64,000 nt of DNA from Ceratorhiza oryzae-sativae (GCA_030998015.1 JARWMV010000010.1:124001-188000), one strand, 5' to 3'. Counted from the first letter of the stretch, positions 8,827-20,601 are shown. A program made the numbers and translations. The notes: a model not told the origin generated them from the letters alone.

Positions 8827-10182
8827 ATGGCATCGCCAACCCCTGCCCCTGCTTGGGCGAATATGTCCTATGAAGATAAGGTCATCTATATGCTTCGATC
8901 AATGGACGAACTGCGAGAGCGAACCAATAATCTCCAAAATGATATTGGGGACGTCGAACACAATAATAAAACTTACACAGATTCACTCGAGGCCAAACTT
9001 ACCACAAATCAGACAAAATAGATGCGGATGTGGCTGGACTAGCCACCAACGTCAACAACTTAGTGGGAATGTTAGCCATTCTCCAAACTACTATCACGCA
9101 CATTGAAGTGCAAATCAACATCTCCACGGGTGGCTCAGGCACTGCTCAAGTACTAGCTCCCACTGGTACAGTCCAACCACAACCAACAGCACCTGCCCCT
9201 GGAGGGTCGACTGCAAAGGTTAAGATGGCCGCCCCTCAAAAATTTGATGGCACAAAACGGGAAGACGCCATCTCATTCAGAATTGCATGTGCCCAATATA
9301 TCAATACAAACATGAGTGGACACTCGGCTGACCAAGTGGTCGCCTTCATCACCTCTTATCTCGAAGGGTCAGCAGCTGAATGGGTTAACTCGTATGAAGA
9401 ATTCGAAATTCTCAACCCTGGGACTGAGATCCCCTGGCTTCACGATGCCAATTTGTTCTGGCAAGAATTTACTACCCGATATGGGGATCTGAACCGCACC
9501 AAAAATAACCGCAACAAGTGGCGGAAGTTGAAACAATCCAAGACGGTTCAGGACTACCTCACCCTATTCAACTTATATTCCACAGGCCTCAACTACAACG
9601 ATGCCACCATGCGTGACCAGTTCTATGATGGCCTGTCGTCAGACGTGACAGATAGCATGGTGGCCCAAAACTATGATCCCCGCACAAAGACATTCGCCCA
9701 GCTCACACAGTGGGCCCTGGAAATTGACTGCCACCTCATTTCCTTTGGTAGCAAGAGGACATCTCATGGGGGTAATAAGTCCAGCAGCAACAATGCTTCG
9801 ACTAGCAGGCCCACAAATAACCCCCAAAGCGCTCCCCAAAAGGAAGAAATTCAAGAATGGGGAACGCATATACAAGATTAAAGATGGCAGGGCTGTAAAA
9901 GGTCAAATCGTAGCCATCGGTCCCAATGCGAAGGGCTTCACAGTTCCAACCATCCGTTACGATGGCAGTAATGCCAACATACAAGAATCCTTCAAGGACA
10001 TAAAGAAGGATAACCATCCACTGGTGGCCCCAAAGGCAAAGGATCCAGATGCAATGGATCTGGATAGCGCAGGAAAAGGAAAGGGAATGAACACCTGCTA
10101 TAACTGTGGAGGATGGGGTCATATTGCAGCCAATGCCCCTCAGCTAAGATGTCAGGATATGAGGCAGTGGTTGAGGATGTAG
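8827..10182 (+). pseudogene. Gag, copy 1 (broken)
   Basis: Starts MASPTPAPAWANMSYEDK and carries a short coiled coil (MDELRERTNNLQNDIGDVE). A one-base shift near 9,018 moves the frame to the 283-codon block at 9,030-9,881, which has the Gag capsid core (FDGTKREDAISFRIACAQYI; LEGSAAEWVNSY; FWQEFTTRYGDL). A second shift near 9,850 leads to the basic region and knuckle at about 10,095. There a one-base loss after CYNCGGWGHIAA removes the last Cys that copy 2 keeps (KCPSAK). A run of 15 A at 8,791-8,805 precedes the start. Confidence 0.8.
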
Positions 10183-10210
10183 AAACAACCGACGATGAGT
10201 CGGTAAAAGA

Positions 10211-13200
10211 ATGAGCTCAAACCATGCCAGGGGGCAGTCTTGGGTGCTATGTTACAAAATGCGCATAACAAAAATAAAAAACATGGAAATGGAATGTATG
10301 TTGTTAGGAAACCAATCACAACTACAGTTTTTCTTTCATGCATTCCCTCTGTGCATAACCCCTGAACGCAAGTCTGCATATAATATGAAAAAATTCAACG
10401 GATGGGCCATGATCGATTCAGGGGCCACATCAGTATTGTATACATGAAAACTTGGTTAAACAATACCGTATTCCTACCGTTGTCCTAAAAACACCCAAGA
10501 AATTGAGGGTAATTGATGGAAGGGAGATAGACTCTGGGTCGGTGACCCATTACTGCACCTTTGAGCTGTGCATTCAAGAGCACCGAGAAATCCTCAGTGC
10601 CTATGTTGTGAACGTTGGCAAAAATGATCTAGTCCTGGGCATGTCATGGCTCAAATTCCAAACCCCGATATTGATTGGGACGGGAAAGACATGAAGTTCA
10701 ACTCACCAATATGCCTGAAGCACTGCATCACAAAACCCCTGCATGTGCAAGCAAATGAACCTAAGGAGCTTCAGTTGGACGCCTTAGACTCCCTCCCAAC
10801 AAAATATAAAGAATTCCAGAAAATATTCGCTGAAGAAGACGACGTCCAACCATTACCACCCCATAGAAGTGGGATATGGAAATAGATTTAAAACCGGATG
10901 CCAAGCCAAGGCATGGTCCCATATATAGCGTGGGTGTCAAGGAAGATGCAGAATTGCGCAAAACCCTGGACCGCCAACTGAAAGCAGGGCATATCAGACC
11001 CTCAAGGTCACCAATGGCATCCCCAGTCATATTTGTCAAAAAGAAGAATGGGAAGTTGCGCATGTGCATCGACTATCGGCGGCTAAACGAAATGACTGTC
11101 TCCAATGTGTACCCGCTCCCACGCATCAATGATATTGTGGAAACTTTGCGGGGGGCAAAGATATTCACCAAGTTTGACCTAAAGTGGGGTTTCAACCTCA
11201 TACGAATTCGGGAAGGAGATGAATGGAAGGCCGCTTTCAAGACCAAATACGGGCTGTATGAGCCCCTAGTCATGCAATTTGGTCAAAAGAATGCACCAGG
11301 AACCTTCATGGCCATGATCTGAGAAGAATTCCAGGACATCGAAGGCATTTACGTTGTAATTTACATGGATGACATACTAGTATTTTCAAGAACCAGGAAG
11401 AACATGATGAACATGTCAGAGAAGTCCTGCGCCGGCTTCAAAAGGCTGGCCTATACTGCGCCCTGGAAAAATGTGTTTTTTGACGTCACTGAAGTGGACT
11501 ACCTGGGAATAGTAGTAACTCCCCAAGGGATTAAAGTAGACCCGGCCAAGGTCGAAAAGGCTGTTGAATGGCCAACCCCTACAAACCCAACCGAAGTCCT
11601 GGAAGGGTTGGGGTTGCAAACTGGTTAAGGCACTTCATAAAAGACTTCTCAAAAATCACAAAATGCCTCTACGAACTTGTCAAGAAGGACACAAAGTGGG
11701 AATGGACAGAAGAAGGGATCAGGCGTGGAATTTGCTAAAGCAGAAAACTGAAAGAAGCACCCCTCCTAATTCAGCCAGAACCCAGCAAACATTTATCTTA
11801 GAAACAGACGCCTCGGGCTATGCCACAGGTGCTGTTTTATTGCAATATGGAGAAGACGGAATGCTTCACCCAATCTCCTACTATTCCAAAGCAATGGTCC
11901 CAGCAGAAGAAACTATGATATCTACAACAAAGAAATGCTGGCAATTATAAAAGCCCTCAAGCACTGGCGTCACCTACTAGAAGGGGCTGAACACCCGGTA
12001 AACACTGTTTGTGACCACAAGAATCTGGAATATTGGAAGACAAACCGGCCACTGAATGGCCGAGTCACACGATGGCATGAGTTCCTGTCCAGGTTTTGAA
12101 TTCAAGATTCTATACATCGAGGGGGCAAAGAACGGCCGGGCAGATATACTCTCTAGGCTGTCAAGGCACATCCCTAAAGAGGGGGTGAGAGCCAAGCCCT
12201 GCTGGCACAAAACCAATTTTTGGAATTAAAAAACTCTGCAGCTACAAGCAATCACACAGACCATGACTTGGAACAACTCATTAGGGATGCTATCCCAGGG
12301 GATGAGCACCTGTCAAAGGTGCTAAAAGCCCTAGATGACAATGAAAAAGTCAAAAAATTGGGAATGGGATGAAGGACTCTTACGATACAAGGGCAGAATT
12401 TATGTCCCAAACAACAAAGAACTTCGCAAACTGATCATGGAAAGCCGTCATGACAACCCAGCTGCAGGACACCCAGGACAGTTCAGAACATATGAATTGT
12501 TAAACCGCAAATATACATGGTCATCAATGAGAAAATCAGTCAACGAATATGTCACAATTGTGAATCTTGTATAAGGAACAAGCACAGCAACCAGGTTCCC
12601 CCAGGGCTCTAAACCCAATACCAGCACCAGAAAAACCTTGGGAAGAAATCACCTACGATCTGATCACAGGACTACCCCTGTCAGAAGGGTTCAACGCTAT
12701 ATTCACAGTAGTCAACAGACTAACAAAAATGGTCCACTTTATCCCATGTCAGTCAGAGGCCAGTGCCATGGACTGCACAAACTTGTTCCTAACCTACATA
12801 TGGAAACTTCACAGACTACCACAGAAAACCATTTCAGACCGTGGCCCCAACTTTGCATCCAAATTCCTAAGGCACCTGTATAAACGGCTAGACATAAAAC
12901 CCTCCTACTCTACAGCATATCACCCACAAACGGATGGCCAGTCAGAAAGGGCCAACCAAGTAGTAGAAGGGTACCTGAGACACTACGTATCAGACTGGCA
13001 GGACAACTGGGTCTCACTCTTACCTCTGGCCGAATTTGCCTACAACAATGGCGTCAATGCCTCAACTGGCAAAACACCATTCTTTGCAAACTACGGTTTC
13101 CATCCAAGGCTGGCAGTTGGAGACAAGGAGGAACAGGAATTCCCTGTAGCAGATAATCATGCAGAATGGCTTCAAAAGGGCCATGACGAACTCAAGGCTG

Positions 13201-13736
13201 CTCTGGAACTAGCAAACCAGAGGACCAAAGAATACTATGATCGGAAACATCGGACCCCAGAAGTCATCAAGGTGGGAGACAAAGTCTGGCTTGACACCAA
13301 GAACATACACACACAACAGGCCTCCAGGAAATTGGCCCACAAGAGAGTCGGACCATTCAAGGTGGTAGCACAACACAGCACTCATGCCTTCAAACTGGAC
13401 TTGCCAGTAACCATGAAAATACATCCAGTATTTCATGTCTCACTCCTGACCAAACATAAAGACGACCCCTATGGCTGTCGGGTTCCCCCACCACCACCTG
13501 TGGTAACTCCTGAAGGGGAAGAAGAGTTCAAAGTGGAACAGATCATAAAGTCACGATACAACAAAAGATCTAACGTCTTCGAATACTATGTCAAATGGCT
13601 CGGTTATGATGAGCAACAATGGTTAACTTACAATGACCTGGTAAATGCACCAGAACTCATCGCTGACTATGTCAAGTCACATCCAAAGGCACCCCAGGAC
13701 CCCCATGCCTTGAAGGGGGGAAGTGTCACGAACTGA
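10211..13736 (+). pseudogene. Pol, copy 1 (protease-RT-RNase H-integrase-chromodomain, broken)
   Basis: Protease: AMIDSGATSV near 10,420, then a one-base insertion. RT: CIDYRRLNEMTVSNVYPLP, FTKFDLKWGFNLIRI, then a TGA in place of Trp at 11,320, then YMDDILVFS. RNase H: FILETDASGYATGAVLLQYG. Integrase: HHCC zinc site near 12,450-12,570, D-D-E residues in DLITGLP, SDRGPNF and QSERANQ. Chromodomain at the end: VEQIIKSRYNKRSNVFEYY, VKWLGYDEQQWLTY. The integrase-chromodomain frame (12,567-13,736) is intact. The final four codons and stop lie inside LTR2. Confidence 0.85.
13711..13723 (+). other. Polypurine tract, copy 1
   Basis: tgaaggggggaag immediately before the tgtcacg of LTR2. This is the usual site and composition of the plus-strand primer. 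It is also the coding sequence for the last residues of Pol. The same tract occurs before LTR3 at 18,277-18,289. Confidence 0.7.
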
Positions 13737-14099
13737 CATGCATACATCCACTCTACAATATTTTCTCGATTTACTACATTTTATGAGATCATCTTCAAAA
13801 CATACTTGCCTTTTATGGTATATCTGTGTCATGTGACTCAGGGAATGTTCTGGACTGGTAACCGCGATGTATTTCAACTCCAATGTGAAATTCCGCAGTT
13901 CCGCAGCCGCTTCTACTGCTTCTATCTCTTATCTGTCGTGACTCACTGTACAGACTTGTTTGTTATGATGTGGCTTGTACTATGTATATAAACCAGGTCA
14001 AGTTCTTGAGGAGTCCTCTGCGAACTTGACCTCTCGTCGAATACAAGTTCTTTCGTTTTCCTACTATTTTCCTTGTCGCCTGACTTGTCGTCGTCAACA
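13724..14099 (+). repeat. LTR2 (376 bp), with inverted hairpin
   Basis: Begins tgtcacgaactgaca, ends gtcaaca. TATATAA near 13,985. It shares more small differences with LTR3 than with LTR1. The hairpin after the TATA box is flipped: between the same 11-bp arms the inner 16 bases read ttgaggagtcctctgc, the reverse complement (15 of 16) of the acagaggactcctcaa in LTR1 and LTR3. Directly followed at 14,100 by the middle of gag, without primer site or leader. Confidence 0.9.
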
Positions 14100-14774
14100 A
14101 AGACGGTCCAAGACTACCTCACTCTGTTCAACCTATACTCGACTGGGCTCAACTACAACAATGCAGCTATGCGTGATCAGTTTTATGATGGTTTGTCATC
14201 TGATGTAACAGACAGCATGGTAGCCCAAAATTATGATCCCCACACAAAGACATTTGCTCAGCTCACACAGCAGGCCCTGGAAATCGACTGCCACCTCATT
14301 TCTTTCAGTAGCAAGAGGACATCTCATGGGGGTAACAAGTCCAGCAGCAACAATACCTCGACCAGTAGGCTGACAAATAACCCCCAAAGCACTCCCCAAA
14401 AGGAGAAATTCAAGAATGGGGAATGAGTATACAAGATTAAGGACAGCAGGGCTGTAAAAGGTCAAATTGTAGCCATCGGGCCCAACACCAAGGGCTTCAT
14501 GGTTCCAACCGTCCGCTACAATGGCAGCAATGCCAATGTACAAGAATCCTTCAAGGACATAAAGAAGGATAATCATCCACCAGCAGCCCCCAAGGCAAAG
14601 GATCCAGACACAATGGATCTGGATAGTGCAGGAAAAGGGAAGGGGACAAACACCTGCTATAACTGTGGAGGGCGTGGCCACATTGCTGCCAAATGCCCCT
14701 CAGCCAAGATGTCAGGATATGAGGCAGTGGTTGAGGACGTAGAAACAACCAACAATGAGTCAGTAAAAGAATGA
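14100..14774 (+). pseudogene. Gag, copy 2 (5' truncated)
   Basis: Starts in the gag core at the point equal to about 9,540 of copy 1 (aagacggtccaagactacc). Carries TVQDYLTLFNLYSTGLNYN and TFAQLTQQALEID, then a TGA at about 14,424 where copy 1 has CGC, then the basic region and an intact CCHC knuckle CYNCGGRGHIAAKC near 14,655. It has no start of its own. Most differences from copy 1 are CG to TG or CA. Confidence 0.8.
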
Positions 14775-17700
14775 GCTCAAACTGTGCCAGGGGGGTGGTC
14801 TTGGGCACTATGTTACAAAATGCGCATAATGAAAATAAAAATATGGAAATGGAATGTATGTTGTTAGGAAACCAATCACAACTACAGTTTTTCTTTCATG
14901 CATTCCCTCTGCGCATAACCCCCAAACACAAGTCTGCATATAACATGAAAAAGTTCAACAGATGGGCCATGATTGACTCAGGGGCCATGTCAGTATTTAT
15001 ACATGAAGATTTGGTTAAACAATACTGTATTCCTACTGTCACCCTAAAAACACCCAAGAAACTGAGGGTAATTGATGGAAGGGAGATAGACTCTGGGTCT
15101 GTGACCCATTACTGCACCTTTGAGTTGTGCATTCAAGAGCACCGAGAGATCCTCAGTGCTTACATTGTGAATGTTGGCAAAAATGACCTAGTCCTGGGCA
15201 TGTCGTGGCTCAAATTCCATAACCCAGACATTGATTGGGATGGAAAGGATATGAAGTTCAACTTGCCAATATGCTTGAAGCACTGCATTACAAAACCCCT
15301 ACATGTGCAAGCAAATGAACCCAAGGAGCTCCAGCTGGACTCTTTAGATTTGCTCCCAGCAAAATATAGGGAGTTCAAGAAAATATTTGCTGAAGAAGAC
15401 AATGTCCAACCACTGCCACCCCATAGGAAGTGGGACATGGAGATAGACCTAAAACCAGGTGCTGAGCCAAGGCATGGCCCCATATATAGTGTGGGTGTCA
15501 AAGAAGACGCAGAACTGTGCAAAACCCTAGACTGCCAACTGAAAGCAGGTCATATTAGACCCTCAAGGTCACCAATGGCTTCCCTGGTTATATTCGTTAA
15601 AAAGAAAAATGGGAAGCTGCGTATGTGCATCAACTACTGGCAGCTAAATGAAATGACCATCTCCAATGTGTACCCACTCCCCTGCATCAATGATATTGTG
15701 GAGACCCTGCACAGAGCAAAGATATTCACCAAGTTTGACCTGAAGTGGGGCTTCAACCTCATACGAATTTGGGAAGGGGACAAATGGAAGGCTGCTTTTA
15801 AGACCAAATATGGGCTGTATGAGCCCTTAGTCATGCAATTTGGCCAAAAGAATGCACTGGGAACTTTCATGGCTATGATCTGGGAAGAGTTCCAAGACAT
15901 TGAGGGCATTTATGTTGTAATCTATATGGACGATATATTAGTGTTCTCCAAAAACCAAGAAGAACATGACAAACATGTCAAAGAAGTCTTGTGTCGTCTC
16001 CAAAAAGCTGCCCTATACTGTGCTTTGGATAAGTGCGTTTTCAATGTCACCAAAGTTGATTACCTGGGAATAGTAGTGACTCCCCAGGGAATTAAAGTAG
16101 ACCCAGCCAAGGTTGAAAAGGCTGTTGAATGGCCAACCCCTACAAACCCAACCGAAGTCCTTGAAGGGTTGGGGTTTGCAAATTGGTTAAGGCACTTCAT
16201 AAAAGACTTCTCAAAAATCACAAAATGTCTCTTCGAACTTGTCAAGAAGGATGCAAAGTGGGAATGGACAGAAGAAAGGGATTGGGTGTGGAACCTGCTG
16301 AAGCAGAAATTGAAAGAAGCCCCCCTCCTAATTCAGCCAGAACCCAGCAAACCATTTATTTTGGAAACAGACACCTCAGGCTATGCCACAGGTGCTGTAT
16401 TATTGCAATATGGAGAAGATGGAATGCTTCACCCAATCTCCTACTATTCCAAAGCAATGGTTCCAGCAGAAAGAAACTATGATATTTACAACAAGGAAAT
16501 GCTGGCAATTATAAAAGCCCTCAAACACTGGTGTCACTTACTAGAAGGGGCTGAACACCTGGTAAACATTGTTTGTGACCACAAGAATCTGGAATATTGG
16601 AAGACAAACTGGCCACTGAATGGCCAAGTTACATGATGGCACAAGTTCCTGTCCAGGTTCAAATTCAAGATTCTATACATTGAAGGGGCAAAGAATGGCC
16701 AGGCAGACATACTCTCTAGGCTGTCAAGGCACATCCCTAAAGAGGGGGGTGAGAGCCAAGCTCTGCTTGCACAAAACCAATTTTTGGAATTAAAATCTCT
16801 GTGGTTACAAGCAATCATGCCAGACCATGACCTGGAACAACTCATTAGGGATGCTATCCCAGGGGACGAGTACCTGTCAAAAGTGCTAAAAGCCCTAGAC
16901 GACAATGAAAAAGTCAAAAACTGGGAATGGGACGAAGGACTTTTATGATACAAGGGCTGAATCTATGTCCCAAATAACAAAGAACTTCGCAAGCTGATCA
17001 TTGAAAGCCATCATGACAACCCAGCTGCAGGACACCCAGGACAGTTCAGAACATATGAATTGTTAAACTGCAAATATACATGGTCATCAATAAAAAAATC
17101 GGTCAACGAATATGTCACACATTGCAAATCCTGTATTAGGAACAAGCACAGCAACCAGGTTCCCCCAGGGCTTCTAAACCCAATACCAGCACCAGAAAAA
17201 CCTTGGGAGGAAATTACCTATGATCTGATCACCGGGCTACCTCTTTCAGAAGGGTTCAATGCTATATTTACAGTTGTGGACCGCCTGACAAAAATGGTCC
17301 ACTTTATTCCATGTCAGTCAGAGGCTAGTGCCATGTATTGTGCAAACTTGTTCCTAACCTATGTATGGAAACTCCATGGGTTACCACAAAAAACCATCTC
17401 AGACCATGGCCCCAACTTCACATCCAAATTCTTAAGGCACCTGTACATATTGGCTGGATATAAAACCATCCTACTCCACAGCATACCACCCCCAAACAGA
17501 TGGCCAGTCTGAAAGGGCTAACCAAGTAGTAGAAGGGTACCTGAGACACTACATATCAGATCAGCAGGACAACTGGGTCTCACTCTTAACTCTGGCTGAA
17601 TTTGCCTACAACAATGGTGTCAATGCCTCAACTGGCAAATCACTGTTCTTTGCAAACTACAGTTTCCATCCAAGACTGGCAGTTGGGGACAAGGAGGAAC

Positions 17701-18302
17701 AAGAATTCCCCTTAGCAGACAATCATGCAGAATGGCTTCAAAAGGGCCATGACAAACTTAAGGCTGCTCTGGAATTAGCAAACCAGAGGACCAAAGAATA
17801 CTATGATCAGAAGCATTGGACCCCAGAAGCCATCAAGGTGGGAGACAAAGTCTGGCTCGACACCAGGAACATACACACACAACAGGCCTCCAAGAAATTG
17901 GCCCACAAGAGAGTTGGACCATTCAAGGTGGTAGCACAGCATGGCACTCACACCTTCAAACTGGACTTGCCAGTAACCATGAAAATACACCCAGTATTTC
18001 ATGTTTCACTCCTGACCAAACATAAAGACAATCCCTATGGATGTCAGGCTCCCCCACCACCACCTGTGGTAACTCTGGAAGGAGAAGAAGAATTCAAAGT
18101 AGAACAGATCATAAAGTCACGATACAACAAGAGGTCTAATGTCTTTGAATACTATGTCAAATGGCTCGGTTATGATGAGCAACAATGGTTAACTTACAAT
18201 GACCTGGTAAATGCACCAGAACTCATCGCTGACTATGTCAAGTCACATCCAAAGGCACCCCACAACCCCCATGCCTTGAAGGGGGGAAGTGTCACGAACT
18301 GA
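14771..18302 (+). pseudogene. Pol, copy 2 (stops and one shift)
   Basis: A long 621-codon frame (14,771-16,636) spans protease (MIDSGAMSVFIHEDLVKQY), RT (YMDDILVFSKNQ) and most of RNase H (FILETDTSGYATGAVLL). It ends at a TGA that is CGA in copy 1. More stops follow near 16,948 and 16,960. Integrase N-terminal part 17,060-17,512 is in the same frame, then a one-base insertion near 17,450; the C-terminal part and chromodomain end at 18,302. Many catalytic-neighbourhood Arg codons have become Cys, Trp, His or Gln (INYWQLNE for IDYRRLNE). Confidence 0.85.
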
Positions 18303-18665
18303 CATGCATATATCCACTCTATAATATTTTCTTGATTTATTACATTTTATGAGATCATCTTCAAAACATACTTGCCTTTTATGGTATATCTGTGTCATGT
18401 GATTCAGGGGATGTTCCAGGCTGATAACCAAGATGTATTTCAACTCTGATGTGAAATTCCACAGTTCCACAGTCACTTCTACTGCTTCTATCTCTTATCA
18501 GCCATGACTCACTGTACAGACTTGTTTGTTATGATGTGGCTTGTACTATGTATATAAACCAGGTCAAGTTCACAGAGGACTCCTCAAGAACTTGACCTCT
18601 CATTGAATACAAGTTCTTTTCTTTTCTTACTATTTTCCTCATCGCCTGACTTGTTGTTGTTGACA
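18290..18665 (+). repeat. LTR3 (376 bp)
   Basis: Begins tgtcacgaactgaca after the polypurine tract and ends gttgttgttgaca. Nearly every CpG present in LTR1 or LTR2 is TpG or CpA here (cgcagttccgcag has become cacagttccacag). The hairpin is in the LTR1 orientation. It is followed at once by flanking repeat S. Confidence 0.9.
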
Positions 18666-18896
18666 GGGTACACCCTAGCCCAGTATAGGATATGAGAGTA
18701 AAGACAGGGTGTGGATTGAAGGCATTGATGCATCTGAGACCTGCTATTGGCTTGTAGATCATATTATCATAGTATATACATGTAATGAACAGAGGCTACA
18801 TCTCAGTGAGTCATAAAGTGAATCAGAGAAGCTTCTGGATCAATTTGGAAGGCTCTCCTGACTCACTGGAGTCATTAGATCTTGATTGATGGTCCA
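18666..18896. repeat. Flanking repeat S, right copy
   Basis: Second copy of the sequence at 6,921-7,149, joined directly to the end of LTR3 and continuing on the right into gtaagattctaatg, which is absent next to the left copy. The left copy in turn continues leftward into gctatacttg. So each copy keeps a different natural flank. Confidence 0.85.
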
Positions 18897-19470
18897 GTAA
18901 GATTCTAATGATCTTCAGGCAGCAGATACCGCCAAAGATTAGCTATAGATAGAGCATAAGATTGCTTTGATAGCATAAGCGGTTGCCAAGATATGAGCAG
19001 CACAATGTTGTAATCAATATCTCCTGATAAGAAGAAATATCGCAACCTCTGTATCTCCCTGAGCTCTTATCGTAAAAACTTAATAAAATATGCGTTGGAA
19101 AGTGGGAAATTTGTACTATTTAATGGAACAGAAAATGGTACAATTTGGAGCACATAAAAATTCAAGTATTTCACAAATTAATTACAGAGGCATTGCTTGA
19201 GGTTGGCAGAGCAGACTAAAATAATAGAAAATGTTAGTGATCCATAACAGAGTGTCTGCTTTGCAAGCAGGTGGTTTGCTTACTACAACATGTGCAGTGA
19301 TGGACAAGAGTCCTAGGGTTGGGCAATAGGAACTGTCTGCCTTGTAGACACCTGCTACTGGATAGTCTCTTTCTGCTTTTGACTATTATGCAGTCCAAGC
19401 CCTTCTCCTTTTCACAGTAGGCTAGTACAGGGGTGCTTCTCAACTCCTGAAGGGTACCAAGAACTCAACC
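18897..19470. other. Gene-free stretch in the repeat island
   Basis: AT-rich, CpG-poor. I see no gene or clear repeat boundary. It carries the natural right flank of repeat S and may be part of the minus-strand element's LTR or older repeat debris. Confidence 0.4.
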
Positions 19471-20190
19471 AAATGTCAGAGCTGACAACCTGAACAGTAA
19501 CACCTAACACTTGTGAGGCAAAGGCAGATCCAAGGGCTGTAATGCAAGGATCAAGACTGCAATGTCTAAGGGAGGACACACAGTGAAGGGGATGGTTGCA
19601 GCAACATGCAGAAGGGGTTCAGAAGTGCACTTGACCTTAAGAGGTCTGAGCAGAGACTGCTTGGCTTGGTGACCACACAGGTAGTAGGTAGGTGTTCAAC
19701 AGGAGGTCAAGTTCAGAGGCTTAAGGCTCTCAGACTCTGCCTTATATATTCATAGAGGGGCAATAAATGTGAAATACAAAATCATATGATCTATGAAAGT
19801 GGTACCATGTCAACAGAATATTCTGGAATACATCAACAGCAGTCAACAACAACAAGGTCACATGACTCAGTCAATAATTTTATGCATATATCTAAATAAA
19901 TGGGACTTGTCCAAAAACCAGGAGATAGAATTAAAACAAAATAATATAAAATCAGAATAAAGTTATGCTCATGGTCTAGGCCATGACACCAAGCCTAACA
20001 GTTCTTGCCCAGTCCTCTTTAGGACAAGTCCACCTCTATACCTCCCTGCATGTTGTTGCAACCTATCCCCTCACTGCACATCCACCCTTAGACATTGTAG
20101 TTTGACCTTTGGCTGTCATAGCCAATAGGTCTGCCTTTGCCTCACAAGTGTTAGGTGTCATTGTTCAGGTTGTCAGCTCTAACAGGTAGG
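19471..20190. repeat. Large inverted repeat around a minus-strand LTR
   Basis: Bases about 19,471-19,680 and 19,989-20,190 are inverted copies (for example cctaacacttgtgaggcaaa near 19,505 against its reverse complement near 20,140), with roughly 75-90% match by eye over about 200 bp. A 296-bp LTR-like sequence lies between the arms. No coding potential. It could be two opposed retrotransposon fragments or a foldback unit. Confidence 0.6.
19693..19988 (-). repeat. Solo LTR of a related gypsy family
   Basis: On the minus strand it begins TGTCATGGCC and ends CTCCTGTTGAACA. It shares layout with the LTRs above: gtcatgtgac, ttccagaatattctg, a TATATAAGG box, then gaacttgacctcctgttg near its end. 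No internal region of its own is attached. No clear 5-bp target duplication was found. Confidence 0.6.
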
Positions 20191-20344
20191 TCACACAATG
20201 TTGATAGCCAATCATTTGATCATATCCTATTCTCCTTTGATAATTGATATCTTATCTGTTATTTTATTGAGGGGCAAAGTGACTGTTTGAATTCACCAAT
20301 GGTGCAAGACTACCAGGTCAAGCACAGCCATAAAAACTGCTCTT

Positions 20345-20601
20345 TGTCACAACCTGATGAGGCACCAGACATTTATTTACTAGTTTCTCATATTTTTTCT
20401 GTGACATTTTTGTATAAGTTTACTGGTCATGTGACTCAAGGATCATTCTGGAATCTTTGTAAAGTGCTGATGTGTCAACATGTGATATCAGTTTGCCAAT
20501 TGTTGTTTGCAACTATGTAGACAAGGCTGCACATCAGTGAATATATAAGGAGGGTCAAGTTTGAGGGAACTCCCCAAGAACCTGACCTCCTGTTGTGAGC
20601 A
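20345..20601 (+). repeat. Second solo LTR-like sequence
   Basis: Begins tgtcacaacctgatg and includes gtcatgtgactcaaggatca, ttctggaatc, atatataagg and a ggtcaagtttg...caagaacctgacct hairpin, the same order as the 376-bp LTRs. The end is taken at gttgtgagca by analogy and is uncertain. Confidence 0.5.

Larger units (their letters stand above)
7150..18665 (+). mobile_element. Three-LTR array of a chromodomain Ty3/gypsy retrotransposon
   Basis: LTR1 (7,150-7,527), copy 1 internal region, LTR2 (13,724-14,099), truncated copy 2 internal region, LTR3 (18,290-18,665). Each internal region encodes Gag with CCHC knuckle, retropepsin, RT, RNase H, integrase with chromodomain, in that order. The chromodomain and the apparent self-primer put it with the chromoviruses of the Tf1/sushi type. 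Both copies are broken by stops and shifts. Copy 2 lacks the leader and the first two thirds of gag, and LTR2 abuts gag directly. Confidence 0.9.

Noticed and set aside
14100..18289. Repeat-induced point mutation (RIP) as cause of copy 2 decay
   Set aside because: The changes are at CpG, not the CpA preferred by classic RIP; methylation and deamination explain them better.
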